Source: Fistularia commersonii (taxonomy: Eukaryota; Chordata; Actinopteri; Syngnathiformes; Fistulariidae). Taken from it: a DNA stretch of 64,000 bases. Positions 14,339 to 25,804 of this stretch are shown piece after piece. Each line of letters starts with the position of its first letter. The stretch's first letter is position 1. A program made the translations under genes and the position numbers. Under the pieces are notes generated by a model. The model worked only from the letters and a program-made list of their open reading frames with translations, was not told the origin of the DNA and did no database searches. The stretch lies in the NCBI GenBank assembly GCA_037954325.1, contig JBBMNZ010000066.1:62001-126000 (forward strand), given 5' to 3'.

Positions 14339-16361
14339 CTGATGGATTTCGTCAAGCTGGTTTCTGCTGTTGAAATATGTTGTTTAGGACATGATTCTGC
14401 AAAACACATGTCAAATTCAGTGTAATCCAGCGATAAGATCTAAAGATATAACCATTCGTCATAAAAGTGCTTATCTCACCGAGTTGAAGCGTTTTTGATT
14501 CGGAGTGGAAATAACTAATGAATTTCATCAAGCAGGTTTCTGCTGTTGAAATATGTTGTTTAGGACAAGATTCTGCACAATATATGTCAAATTCAGTGAA
14601 ATCCCATCACAGGTTCAAAAAATATATTCATTCGTTCAAAAATTGCTTATCTCACCAAGTTGAAGAGTTTTTGATTAGTAATGGAAATAACTTTTGAATT
14701 TCATCAAGCTGGTTTCTGCTCTTGAAATTTGTTGTTTAGGAAATGATTCTGGAAAATATATGTCAAATTAAGTGTAATCCCTTCACAAGTTCAAAAGATA
14801 TAGCCATTCGTTCAAAAAGTACTTATCTCACCGGGTTGAAGCATTTTTGATTAGGAGTGGAAATAACTTTTTAATTTCATCAAGCTGGTTTCTGCTGTTG
14901 AAATATGTGTTTTAGGACATGATTCTGCACAATATATGTCAAATTCAGTGTAATTCCTTCACAAGTTCAAAAGATATAGCCATTCGTTCAAAAAGTGCTT
15001 ATCTCACCGAGTTGAAGCGTTTTTGATTAGGAGTGGAAATAACTTTTGAATTTCATCAAGCTGGTTTCTGCTGTTGAAATATGTTGTTTAGAACATGTTT
15101 CTGCACAATATATGTCAAATTCAGTGTAATCCCTTCACAAGTTCAAAAGATATAGCCATTTGTTCAAAAAGTACTTATCTCACCGAGTTGAAGCGTTTTT
15201 GATTAGGAGTGGAAATAACTTTTGAATTTCATCAAGCTGGTTTCTGCTGTTGAAATATGTTGTTTTGAACATGTTTCTGCACAAAATAAGTCAAATTCAG
15301 TGTAATCCAGCGACAAGATCAAAAGACATAGCCATTCGTGCAAAAAGTGCTTATCTCACCGAGTTAAAGCGTTTTTGATTAGGAATGGAAATAACTAATG
15401 AATTTCAACAAGTTGGTTTTTGCTGTTGATATATGTTTTTTAGGACATTATTCTGCACAATATATATGAAATTCAGTGTAATCCAGCTACAAGATCAAAA
15501 GATATGGCCAAAAGGTCAAAAACTGCTTATCTTATCGAGTTTAATCCTTTTTGAGTTGGAGTGGAAATAACTCATGAATTTCATCATGCTGGTTTCTGCT
15601 GTTGAAATATGTTGTTTAGGACTTGATTCTGCACAATATATGTCAAATTCAGTGTAATCCCATCACCGGTTCATAACATGTAGCCATTCGTTCAAAAAGT
15701 GCTTATCACACCTAGTTGAAGCGTTTTTGATTAAGAGAGGAAATAACTATTGAAATTCACCAAGCCTGTTTCTGCTGGTGATAGATGTTGTATAGAACAT
15801 GATTTTGTCCAATATATGTCAAATTCAGTGTAATCCAGCGACAAGATCAAAAGATATAGCCATTCGTGCAAAAACTGCTAATCTCACAGAGTTGAAGCGT
15901 TTTTGAGTTGGAGTGGAAATAACTAATGAATTTCAATATGCTGGTTTTTGCTGTTGATATATGTTGTTTAGGACTTGATTCTGCACAATATATGTCAAAT
16001 TCAGTGTAATCCAGCTATAAGTTAAAAAGATATAGCCATAAGGTCAAAAAGTGCTTATCTCACTGATTTGAAGCGTTTTTGATTTTGAGTGGAAATGACT
16101 AATGAATTTCATCAAGCTGGTTTCTGTTGTTGAAATATGTTTTTTAGGACATGAATCTGCACAATATGTCAAATTCAGTGTAATCCAGCTACAAGTTCAA
16201 AAGATATAGCCATAAGGTCAACAACTGCTTATCTTATCGAGTTAAATCGTTTTAGAGTTGGACTGGAAATAACTCATGAATTTCATCAAGCTGGTTTCTG
16301 CTGGATATATGTTGTTTAGAACATGATTCTGCACAATATATGTCAAATTCAGTGTAATCCC
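14339..16361. repeat. HOR copy 3 (partial)
   Basis: Follows copies 1 and 2 from CTGATGGATTTCGTC to about 16361, where CCCATCACAGG replaces CCCTTCATAGG and the order of monomers changes. It keeps the monomer missing from copy 2. Near 15584-15645 it has CATCATGCTGG followed by TTTAGGACTTG where copies 1 and 2 have CATCAAGCTGG and TTTAGAACATG. The same alternative form occurs at 55345-55410. Confidence 0.8.
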
Positions 16362-17029
16362 ATCACAGGTTCAAAAGATAAAGCCATTCGTTCAAAAAGT
16401 GTTTATCTTATCGGGTTGAAGCGTTTTTGAGTTGGAGTGGAAATAACTAATAAATTTATTCATGCTGGTTTCTGCTGTTGATATATGTTGTTAAGGACAT
16501 GATTCTGCAAAATATATGACAAATTCAGTGTAATCCCACGACAAGATCAAAATATATAGCCATTCATGCAAAAAGTGCTGATCTCACGGAGTTGAAGCGT
16601 TTTTGATTAAGAGAGGAAATAACTAATGAATTTCACCAAGCCTGTTTCTGCTGTTGATAGATTTTGTATAGGACATGATTCTGCACAATATATGTCAAAT
16701 TCAATGTAATCCAGCAACAAGATCAAAAGATATAACCATTTGTTCAAAAACTGCTTATCTCACCAAGTTAACGCGTTTTTGATTAAGAGAGGAAATAACT
16801 ATTGAATTTCACCAAGCCTTTTTCTGCTATTGATAGATGTTGTATAGGACATGATTCTGCACAATATATGTCAAATTCAGTGTAATCCAGCGACAAGATC
16901 AAAAGATATAGCCATTCGTTCAAAAACTGCTTATCTCACCGAGTTGAAGCGTTTATGAGTTGGAGTGGAAATTACTAATGAATTACAATATGCTGTTTTT
17001 TTGCTGTTGATATGTGTTGTTTCGGACAT
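16362..17029. repeat. Linker of about four divergent monomers
   Basis: Ordinary same-strand monomers with AATAAATTTATTCATGC, AAGCCTGTTTC and AAGCCTTTTTC fronts. They do not continue the HOR to the left and are not part of the block that starts at 17030. The final monomer is a hybrid: its front is the TTACAATATGC type and, from TTTCGG at 17030, its back is the type that elsewhere follows an A-tract front. Confidence 0.7.
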
Positions 17030-17470
17030 GATTCTGCACAAAATATGTCAAATTCAGTGTAATCCAGGTACAAATTCAAAAGATATAGCCATTCGTTCAA
17101 AAAGTTCTTATATCACTGACTTGAAGCGTTTTTGACTAGTAGTGGAAATAACTAATGAATTTCATCAAGCCGTTTTCTGCTGTTGAAATATCTTGTTTAG
17201 AACATGATTCTGCACAATATATGTCAAATTCAGTGTAACCCAGCTTCAAGATCAAAATATATAGCCATTCGTTAAAAAAGTGCTTTTCTCACCGAGTTGA
17301 AGCGTTATTGATTAGGAGTGGCATTAACTAATGAATTTCATTAATCTGGTTTCTGCTGTTGAAATATGTTGTTTGGGACAATATTCTGCAAAAAAATGTC
17401 AAATTCAGTGTAATTCAGCGACAAAATCAAAAGATATAGCCATTCGTTAGAAAAGTGTTTATCTTATCGG

Positions 17471-17774
17471 GTTGAAATATGTTGTTTAGGACAAGATTTT
17501 GTACAATTTATGTAAAATTCAGTGCAATCCAGGTACATTTTCAAAAGATATAGCCATTCGTTCAAAAAGTGCTTATCTCACCGAGTTCAAGCGTTTTTGA
17601 TTAGGAATGGAAATAACTAATGAATTTCATTAATCTGGTTTCTGTTGTTGAAATATGTTGTTTAGGACATGATTCTGCATAAAATATGTCAAATTCAGTG
17701 TAATTCAGCGACAAAATCAAAAGATATAGCCATTCGTTCAAAAAGTGTTTATCTTATCGGGTTGAAATATGTTG
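17471..17774. repeat. Two short monomers, junctions 17471 and 17761
   Basis: Same pair, 290 bp apart, in the right copy of the large block. GACAAGATTTTG follows each junction, as in the other pairs. Confidence 0.88.
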
Positions 17775-18490
17775 TTTAGGACAAGATTTTCTACAATTTA
17801 TGTCAAATTCAGTGTAATCCAGGTACATTTTCAAAAGATATACCCATTCGTTAAAAAAGTGCTTTTCTCACCGAGTTGAAGCGTTATTGATTAGGAGTGG
17901 AAATAACTAATGAATTTCATTAATCTGGTTTCTGCTGTTGAAATATGTTTTATAGGACATGATTCTGCACAATATATGTCAAATTCAGTGTAATCCAGCG
18001 AAAAGATCAAAAGATATAGCCATTCGTTCAAAAACTGCTTATCTCACCGAGTTGAAGCGTTTTTTAGTTGGAGTGGAAATAACTAATGAATTTCAATATG
18101 CTGGTTTTTGCTGTTGATATATGTTGTTTAGGACATGATTTTGCACAATATATGTCAAATTTAGTGTAATCACATCACAGGTTCAAAAGATATAGCCATT
18201 CGTTCAAAAAGTGCGTATCTTATCGGGTTGAAGCGTTTTTGATTAAGAGTGAAAATAAATAATGAATTTCATCAAGCTGGTTTCTACTTTTGAAATATGT
18301 TGTTTAGGACATGATTCTGCAATATATATGTCAAATTCAGTGAAACCCAGCTACAGGATCAAAATATATAGCCATTCGTTCAGAAAGTGCTTCTCTCACC
18401 GAGTTAGGCGTTTTTTATTAGGGATGGAAATAACTAATGAATTTCATCAAGCTGGTTTCTCCTGTTGAAATATGTTGTTTTGAAAATGAT

Positions 18491-19195
18491 TCTGCACAAT
18501 TAATGTCAAATTCAGTGTAATCCAGCTACAAGTTCAAAAGATATTGCCATTCGTTAAAAAAGTGCTTATCTCACCGAGTTGAAGCGTTTTTTATTAGGGA
18601 TGGAAATAACTAATGAATTTCATCAAGCTGGTTTCTCCTGTTGAAATATGTTGTTTAGAAAATGATTCTGCACAATATATGTCAACTTCAGTGTTATCCA
18701 GCTACAAGTTAAAAAGATATATCTATAAGGTCAAAAACTGCTTATCTTATCGAGTTAAAATGTTTTTAAGTTGGAGTGGAAATAACTAATGAATTTCATC
18801 AAGCTGGTTTCTGCTGTTGATATATGTTGTGTAGGACATGATTCTGCACGATATATGTCAATTTCAGTGTAATCCCATCACATGTTAAAAACATATAGCC
18901 ATTCATTCAAAAAGTCTTCATCTCACCGAGTTGAAGCGTTTTTGATTAGGAGTGAAAATAACGTAATGAATTTCATCGAGCTGGTTTCTACTGTTGAAAT
19001 ATGTTGTTTAGGACATGATTCTGCAATATATATGTCAAATTCAGTGTAACCCAGCTACAGGATCAAAATTTATAGCCATTCGTTCAAAAAGTGCTTTTCT
19101 CACCGAGTTGAAGCGTTTTTGATTAGGAGTGGAAATAACTAATGAATTTCATCAAGCTTGTTTCTGCCGTTGAAATATCTTGTTTAGGACATGAT
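18491..19195. repeat. Four-monomer tandem duplication, first unit (705 bp)
   Basis: TCTGCACAATTAATG at 18491 recurs at 19196. The unit is four monomers (704 bp) plus one base: an extra G in AACGTAATG near 18962, absent from the second unit. The corresponding place in the left block (about 5270-5950) has a single copy. Confidence 0.8.
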
Positions 19196-19900
19196 TCTGC
19201 ACAATTAATGTCAAATTCAGTGTAATCCAGCTACAAGTTCAAAAGATATCGCCATTCGTTAAAAAAGTGCTTATCTCACCGAGTTGAAGCGTTTTTTATT
19301 AGGGATGGAAATAACTAATGAATTTCATCAAGCTGGTTTCTCCTGTTGAAATATGTTGTTTAGAAAATGATTCTGCACAATATATGTCAACTTCAGTGTT
19401 ATCCAGCTACAAGTTAAAAAGATATATCTATAAGGTCAAAAACTGCTTATCTTATCGAGTTAAAATGTTTTTAAGTTGGAGTGGAAATAACTAATGAATT
19501 TCATCAAGCTGGTTTCTGCTGTTGATATATGTTGTCTAGGACATGATTCTGCACGATATATGTCAATTTCAGTGTAATCCCATCACATGTTAAAAACATA
19601 TAGCCATTCATTCAAAAAGTCTTCATCTCACCGAGTTGAAGCGTTTTTGATTAGGAGTGAAAATAACTAATGAATTTCATCGAGCTGGTTTCTACTGTTG
19701 AAATATGTTATTTAGGACATGATTCTGCAATATATATGTCAAATTCAGTGTAACCCAGCTACAGGATCAAAATTTATAGCCATTCGTTCAAAAAGTGCTT
19801 TTCTCACCGAGTTGAAGCGTTTTTGATTAGGAGTGGAAATAACTAATGAATTTCATCAAGCTTGTTTCTGCCGTTGAAATATGTTGTTTAGGACATGATT
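19196..19900. repeat. Four-monomer tandem duplication, second unit
   Basis: Near-exact repeat of 18491-19195, including the GTCTAGGACATG / GCACGATATATG monomer and the CAAGCTTGTTTCTGCCG monomer. Its end leads back into the single-copy order seen in the left block from about 5960. Confidence 0.8.
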
Positions 19901-20030
19901 CTGCACAATATATGTCAAATTCAGTGGGATCCCATGACAGGTTAAAAAGATATAGCCCTTGGTTCAAAAAGGACTTATCTCACCGAGTTGAAGCGTTTTT
20001 GATTAGGATTGGAAACAACTACTGGATTTC

Positions 20031-20382
20031 ATCAAACTGGTTTCTGCTGTTGAAATATGTTGTTTAGGACATGATTTTGCACTAAATATTTCAAATTCAG
20101 TGTAATCCAGCGACAAGATCAAAAGATATAGCCATTCGTGCAAAAAGTGCTTATCTCACGGAGTTGAAGCGTTTTTGATTTGGAGTGGAAATAACTAATG
20201 AATTCCATCAAACTGGTTTCTGCTGTTGAAATATGTTGTTTAGGACATGATTTTGCACTAAATATTTCAAATTCAGTGTAATCCAGCGACAAGATCAAAA
20301 GATATAGCCATTCGTGCAAAAAGTGCTTATCTCACGGAGTTGAAGCGTTTTTGATTTGGAGTGGAAATAACTAATGAATTCC
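20031..20382. repeat. One-monomer tandem duplication
   Basis: ATCAAACTGG starts at 20031, 20207 and 20383, two exact steps of 176 bp. The two units share the rare TTTTGCACTAAATATTTC variant. The left block has one such monomer (near 6110-6280), which supports duplication in this copy only. Confidence 0.8.
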
Positions 20383-23300
20383 ATCAAACTGGTTTCTGCT
20401 GTTGATATATGTTGTTTAGGACATGATTCTGAACAATATATGTCAAATTCAGTGTGATCCCATCACATGTTGAAAAGATATAGCCATTCGTTCAAAGAGT
20501 GCTTATCTTACCGAGTTGAAGCGTTTTTTAGTTGGAGTGGAAATAACTAATGAATTTCAATATGCTGGTTTTTGCTGTTGATATATGTGGTTTAGGACAT
20601 GATTCTACACAATATATGTCAAATTCAGTGTAATCCAGCAACAAGTTCAAAATATATAGCCATAAGGTCAAAAAGAAATTATCTTACCGAGTTAAATCGC
20701 TTTTGATTAGGAGTGGAAATAACTCATGAATTTCATCAAGCAGGTGTCTGCTGGTGATTTTTGTTTTTTAGAACATGATTCTGCAAAATACATGTCAAAT
20801 TCAGTGTAATCCCATCACATGTTCAAAAGATATAGTCATTCGTTCAAAAAGTGTTTATCTTATCGGGTTGAGGAGTTTTTGATTAAGAGTTGAAATAACT
20901 AATGAATTTCACCAAGCTGGTTTCTGCTGTTCAAATATGTTGTTCAGTACATGATTCTGCACAATATATGTCAAATTCAGTGTAATCCAGCGACAAGTTC
21001 AAAAGATATAGCCATTCGTTCAAAAAGTGCTTCTCTCACCGAGTTGAAGCGTTTTTTATTAGGAGTGGAAATGACTAATGGATTTCATCAAGCTGGTTTC
21101 TACTGTTGAAATATGTTGATTAGGACATGATTCTGCACAATATATGTTAACTTCAGTGTAATCCCATTACAGGTTAAAAATATATAGCCATTTGTTCAAA
21201 AAGTCTTCATCTCACCCAGTTGAAGCGTTTTTGATTAGGAGTGAAAATAACTAATGAATTTCATCAAGCTGTTTTCTACTGTTGAAATATGTTGTTTAGG
21301 ACATGATTCTGCAATATATATGTCAAATTCAGTGTAACCCAGCTACAGGATCAAAATATATAGCCATTCGTTCATAAAGTGCTTTTCTCACCGAGTTGAA
21401 CTATTTTTGATTAGGAGTGGAAATAACTAATGGATTTCATCAAGCTGTTTTCTACTGTTGAAATATGTTGTTTAGGACATGATTCTGCAATATATATGTC
21501 AAATTCAGTGTAACCCAGCTACAGGATCAAAATATATAGCCATTCGTTCATAAAGTGCTTTTCTCACCGAGTTGAACTATTTTTGATTAGGAGTGGAAAT
21601 AACTAATTGATTTCATCAAGCTGGTTTTTGCTGTTGACATATGTTGTTTGGAACATGATTATGCACAATATATGTCAAATTCAGTGTAATCCAGCTCCAA
21701 GTTCGAAAGATATAGCCATTCCTTCAAAAAGTGCTTATCCCACCGAGTTGAAGCGTTTTTGATTAGGAGTGGAAATAACTAATGAATTTCATCAAGCTGG
21801 TTTCTGCTGGTGATATATGTTGTTTAGAACATGATTTTGCACAATATATTTCAAATTCATTGTAATCCCATCACATGTTCAAAAGATATAGCCATTCGTT
21901 CAAAAAGTGTTTATCTTATCGGGTTGAAGCGTTTTTGATTAAGAGTGGAAATAACTAATGAATTTCACCAAGCTGGTTTCTGCTGTTCAAATATGTTGTT
22001 CAGTACATGATTCTGCACAATATATGTCAAATTCAGTGTAATCCAGCCACAAGTTCAAAAAATATACCCATTCGTTCAGAAAGTCCTTCTCTCACCGAGT
22101 TGAAGCGTTTTTGATTAGGAGTGGAAGTAACTCATGGATTTCATCAAGCTGGTTTTTGACGTTGAAATATGTTGTTTAGAACATGATTCTGCACAATTAA
22201 TGTCAAATTCAGTGTAATCCAGATACAACTTCAAAAGATATAGCCATTCGTTCAAAAAGTGCTTATCTCACCGAGTTGAAGCGTTTTTGATTAGGAGTGG
22301 AAATAACTAATGAATTTCATCAGGTTGGTTTCTACTGTTGAAATATGTTGATTAGCACATTATTCTGCACAATATATGTCAACTTCAGTGTAATCCCTTC
22401 ACCGGTTCAAAAGATATAGCCATTCGATCAAAAAGTGTATATCTTATCGGATTGAAGCGTTTTTAATTAGGAACGGAAATAACTAATGAATTTCATCAAG
22501 CCACTTTCTGCTGTTGAAATGTGTTGTTTAGGGCATAATTCTGCAAATATATTTCAAATTCAGTGTAATCCAGCTACAAGATCAAAAGATATAGCCATTC
22601 GTTGAAAAAGTGCTTATCTCACCGAGTTGAAGCTTTTTTGATTAGGAGTGGAAATAACTAATGAATTCCATCAAGCTGGTTTCTGCTGTTGATATATGTT
22701 GTTTAGGACATGATTCTGAACAATATATGTCAAATTCAGTGTGATCCTATCACAGGTTCCAAAGATATAGCCATTCGTTCAAAAACTGCTTATCTCACCG
22801 ATTGAAGCGTTTTTGAGCTGGAGTGGAAAAAACTAATGAATTTCAATATGCTGGTTTTTGCTGTTGATATATGTTGTTTAGGACATGATTCTGCACAATA
22901 TATGTCAAATTCAGTATAATCCAGCGACAAGATCAAAAGATATAGCCATTCGTTCAAAAACTGCTTATCTCAAAGAGTTGAAGCGTTTTGAGTTGGAGTG
23001 GAATTAAATGATGAATTTCAATATGCTGGTTTTTGCTGTTGATATATGTTGTTTCGGACATGATTCTGCACAAAATATGTCAAATTCAGTGTAATCCAGG
23101 TACAAATTCAAAAGATATAGCCATTCGTTCAAAAAGTTCTTATATCACTGACTTGAAGTGTTTTTGACTAGTAGTGGAAATAACTAATGAATTTCATCAA
23201 GCCGGTTTCTGCTGTTGAAATATCTTGTTTAGAACATGATTCTGCACAATATATGTCAAATTCAGTGTAATCCAGCTATAAATTCAAAAGATATAGCCAT

Positions 23301-23472
23301 AAGGTCAAAAACTAATTATCTTACCGAGTTAAATCGCTTTTGTTTAGGAGTGGAAATAACTAATGAATTTCATCAAGTTGGTTTCTGCTGTTGAAATATG
23401 TTGTTTAGGACATGATTCAGCACAAAATATGTCAATTTCAATGTGATCCCATTACAAGATCAAAAGATATAG

Positions 23473-24528
23473 CCATTCCTTCAAAAAGGACTTATCTCAC
23501 CGAAATGAAGCGTTTTTAAATAGGAGTGGGAATAACTAGTGAATTTCATCAAGCTGGTTTCTGCTGTTGAAATATGTTGTTTAGAACATGATTCTGCACA
23601 ATACATTTCGTATTCAGTGTAATCCAGCTACAAGTTCAAAAGATATAGCCATTCGTTCAAAAAGTGCTTATCTCACCGAGTTGAAGCGTTTTTGATTAGG
23701 AGTGGAAATAACTAATGAATTTCATCAAGTTGGTTTCTACTGTTGAAATATGTTGTTTAGGACATGATTCTGCACAATATATGTCAAATTCTGTGTAATC
23801 CCATCGAAGGTTCAAAAGATATAGCCATTCGTTCAAAAAGTTCTTATCTTATCGAGTTGAAGCGTTTTTGATTAAGAGAGGAAATAACTATTGAATTTCA
23901 CCAAGCCTTTTTCTGCTGTTGATAGATGTTGTATAGGACATGATTCTGTACAATATATGTCAAATTCAGTGTAATCCAGCGACAAGATCAAAAGATATAG
24001 CCATTCCTTCAAAAAGGACTTATCTCACCGAAATGAAGCGTTTTTAAATAGGAGTGGGAATAACTAGTGAATTTCATCAAGCTGGTTTCTGCTGTTGAAA
24101 TATGTTGTTTAGAACATGATTCTGCACAATACATTTCGTATTCAGTGTAATCCAGCTACAAGTTCAAAAGATATAGCCATTCGTTCAAAAAGTGCTTATC
24201 TCACCGAGTTGAAGCGTTTTTGATTAGGAGTGGAAATAACTAATGAATTTCATCAAGTTGGTTTCTACTGTTGAAATATGTTGTTTAGGACATGATTCTG
24301 CACAATATATGTCAAATTCTGTTTATACCCATCGAAGGTTCAAAAGATATAGCCATTCGTTCAAAAAGTTCTTATCTTATCGAGTTGAAGCGTTTTTGAT
24401 TAAGAGAGGAAATAACTATTGAATTTCACCAAGCCTTTTTCTGCTGTTGATAGATGTTGTATAGGACATGATTCTGTACAATATATGTCAAATTCAGTGT
24501 AATCCAGCGACAAGATCAAAAGATATAG
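23473..24528. repeat. Three-monomer tandem duplication (2 x 528 bp)
   Basis: CCATTCCTTC starts at 23473 and 24001, a spacing of exactly 3 x 176 bp. Both copies carry TTTTTAAATAGGAGTGGG, ACATTTCGTATTC and AAGCCTTTTTC variants in order. I saw one clear difference: CTGTGTAATCCC in the first and CTGTTTATACCC in the second. After 24528 the CGTTCGAAAAC variant marks exit from the duplication. Confidence 0.85.
23699..23874. repeat. Representative 176-bp satellite monomer
   Basis: This is a near-canonical unit running from GGAGTGG to the base before the next equivalent motif (AAGAGAGG at 23875), exactly 176 bp. It contains two dyad symmetries. ATGAATTTCAT at 23715-23725 has perfect 5-bp arms around one base. 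GACAT at 23761-23765 pairs with ATGTC at 23781-23785 across 15 bases. GTTGAA occurs twice per monomer, before the ATATG motif and before GCGTTTTTG; the deletion that makes the short monomers elsewhere runs between these two. No coding capacity is conserved from monomer to monomer. Confidence 0.9.
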
Positions 24529-25790
24529 CCATTCGTTCGAAAACTGCTCATCTCACCGAGTTGAAGCGTTTTTGAGTTGGAGTTGAAATAACTAATGAAT
24601 TTCAATATGCTGGTTTTTGCTTTTGATATATGTTGTTTAGGACATGATTCTGCAAAATATATCAAATTCAATGTAATCCAGCTATAAGTTCAAAAGATAT
24701 AGCCATAAGGTCAAAAAGTGCTTATCTCGCTGAGTTGAATTTTTTTTTGTTTTTGAGTGGAAATGACTAATGAATTTCATCAAACTGGTTTTTGCTGTTG
24801 AGATATGTTGTTTCGGACATGATTAAGCACAATATATGTCAAATTTAGTGTAATCACATCACGGGTTCAAAAGATATAGCCATTCGTTCAAAAAGTGCTT
24901 ATCTTATCGGGTTGAAGCGTTTTTGATTAAGAGTGGAAATAACTAATGAATTTCACCACTTTGGTTTTTGCTGTTGATATATGTTGTTTAGGACATGATT
25001 CTGCACAATACATGTCAAATTCTGAGTAATCCAGCTACAAGTTCAAAAGATATAGCCATAAGGTCAAAAAGTGCTTATCTTACAGAGATTAAATCTTTTT
25101 TGAGTTGGAGTGGAAATAACTAATGAATTTCATCATGCTGGTTTCTGCTGTTGATATATGTTGTTTAGGATAAGATTCTGCACAATATATGTCAAATTCA
25201 GTGTGATCCCATCACAGGTTCAAAAGATATATCCATTCGTTCAAAAAGTCTTCATCTCACTGAGTTGAAGCGTTTATGATTAGGAGTGGAAAAAAAAAAG
25301 AATTTCATTAAGCTGGTTTCTGCTGTGGAAATATGTTGTTTCGGACATGATTCTGCACAAAATATGTCAAATTCAGTGTAATCCAGGTACAAATTCAAAA
25401 GATATAGCCATTCGTTCAAAAAGTTCTTATATCACTGACTTGAAGCGTTTTTGACTAGTAGTGGAAATAACTAATGAATTTCATCAAGCCAGTTTCTGCT
25501 GTTGAAATATCTTGTTTAGAACATGATTCTGCACAATATATGTCAAATTCAGTGTAACCCAGCTTCAAGATCAAAATATATAGCCATTCGTTAAAAAAGT
25601 GCTTTTCTCACCGAGTTGAAGCGTTATTGATTAGGAGTGGAAATAACTATTGAATTTCATTAATCTGGTTTCTGCTGTTGAAATATGTTGTTTAGGACAA
25701 TAATCTGCACAAAATATGTCAAATTCAGTGTAATTCAGCGACAAAATCAAAAGATATAGCCATTCGTTCAAAAAGTGTTTATCTTATCGG

Positions 25791-25804
25791 GTTGAAATAT
25801 GTTG
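25791..25804. repeat. Single short monomer, junction 25791
   Basis: Only one short monomer follows this A-tract-led block where sister blocks have two. One full plus one short monomer appears to have been lost. Confidence 0.85.

Larger units (their letters stand above)
17030..22690. repeat. Satellite block, right copy, enlarged by tandem duplications
   Basis: Matches 3796-8585 in order and variants, but is about 0.87 kb longer. The offset grows from 13234 at the left to about 14113 by 20754. Two internal duplications, 705 bp and 176 bp, account for the difference within a couple of bases. Both are absent from the left copy, so they arose after the block was duplicated, unless the left copy lost them. 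The copy ends near 22690. Confidence 0.8.
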
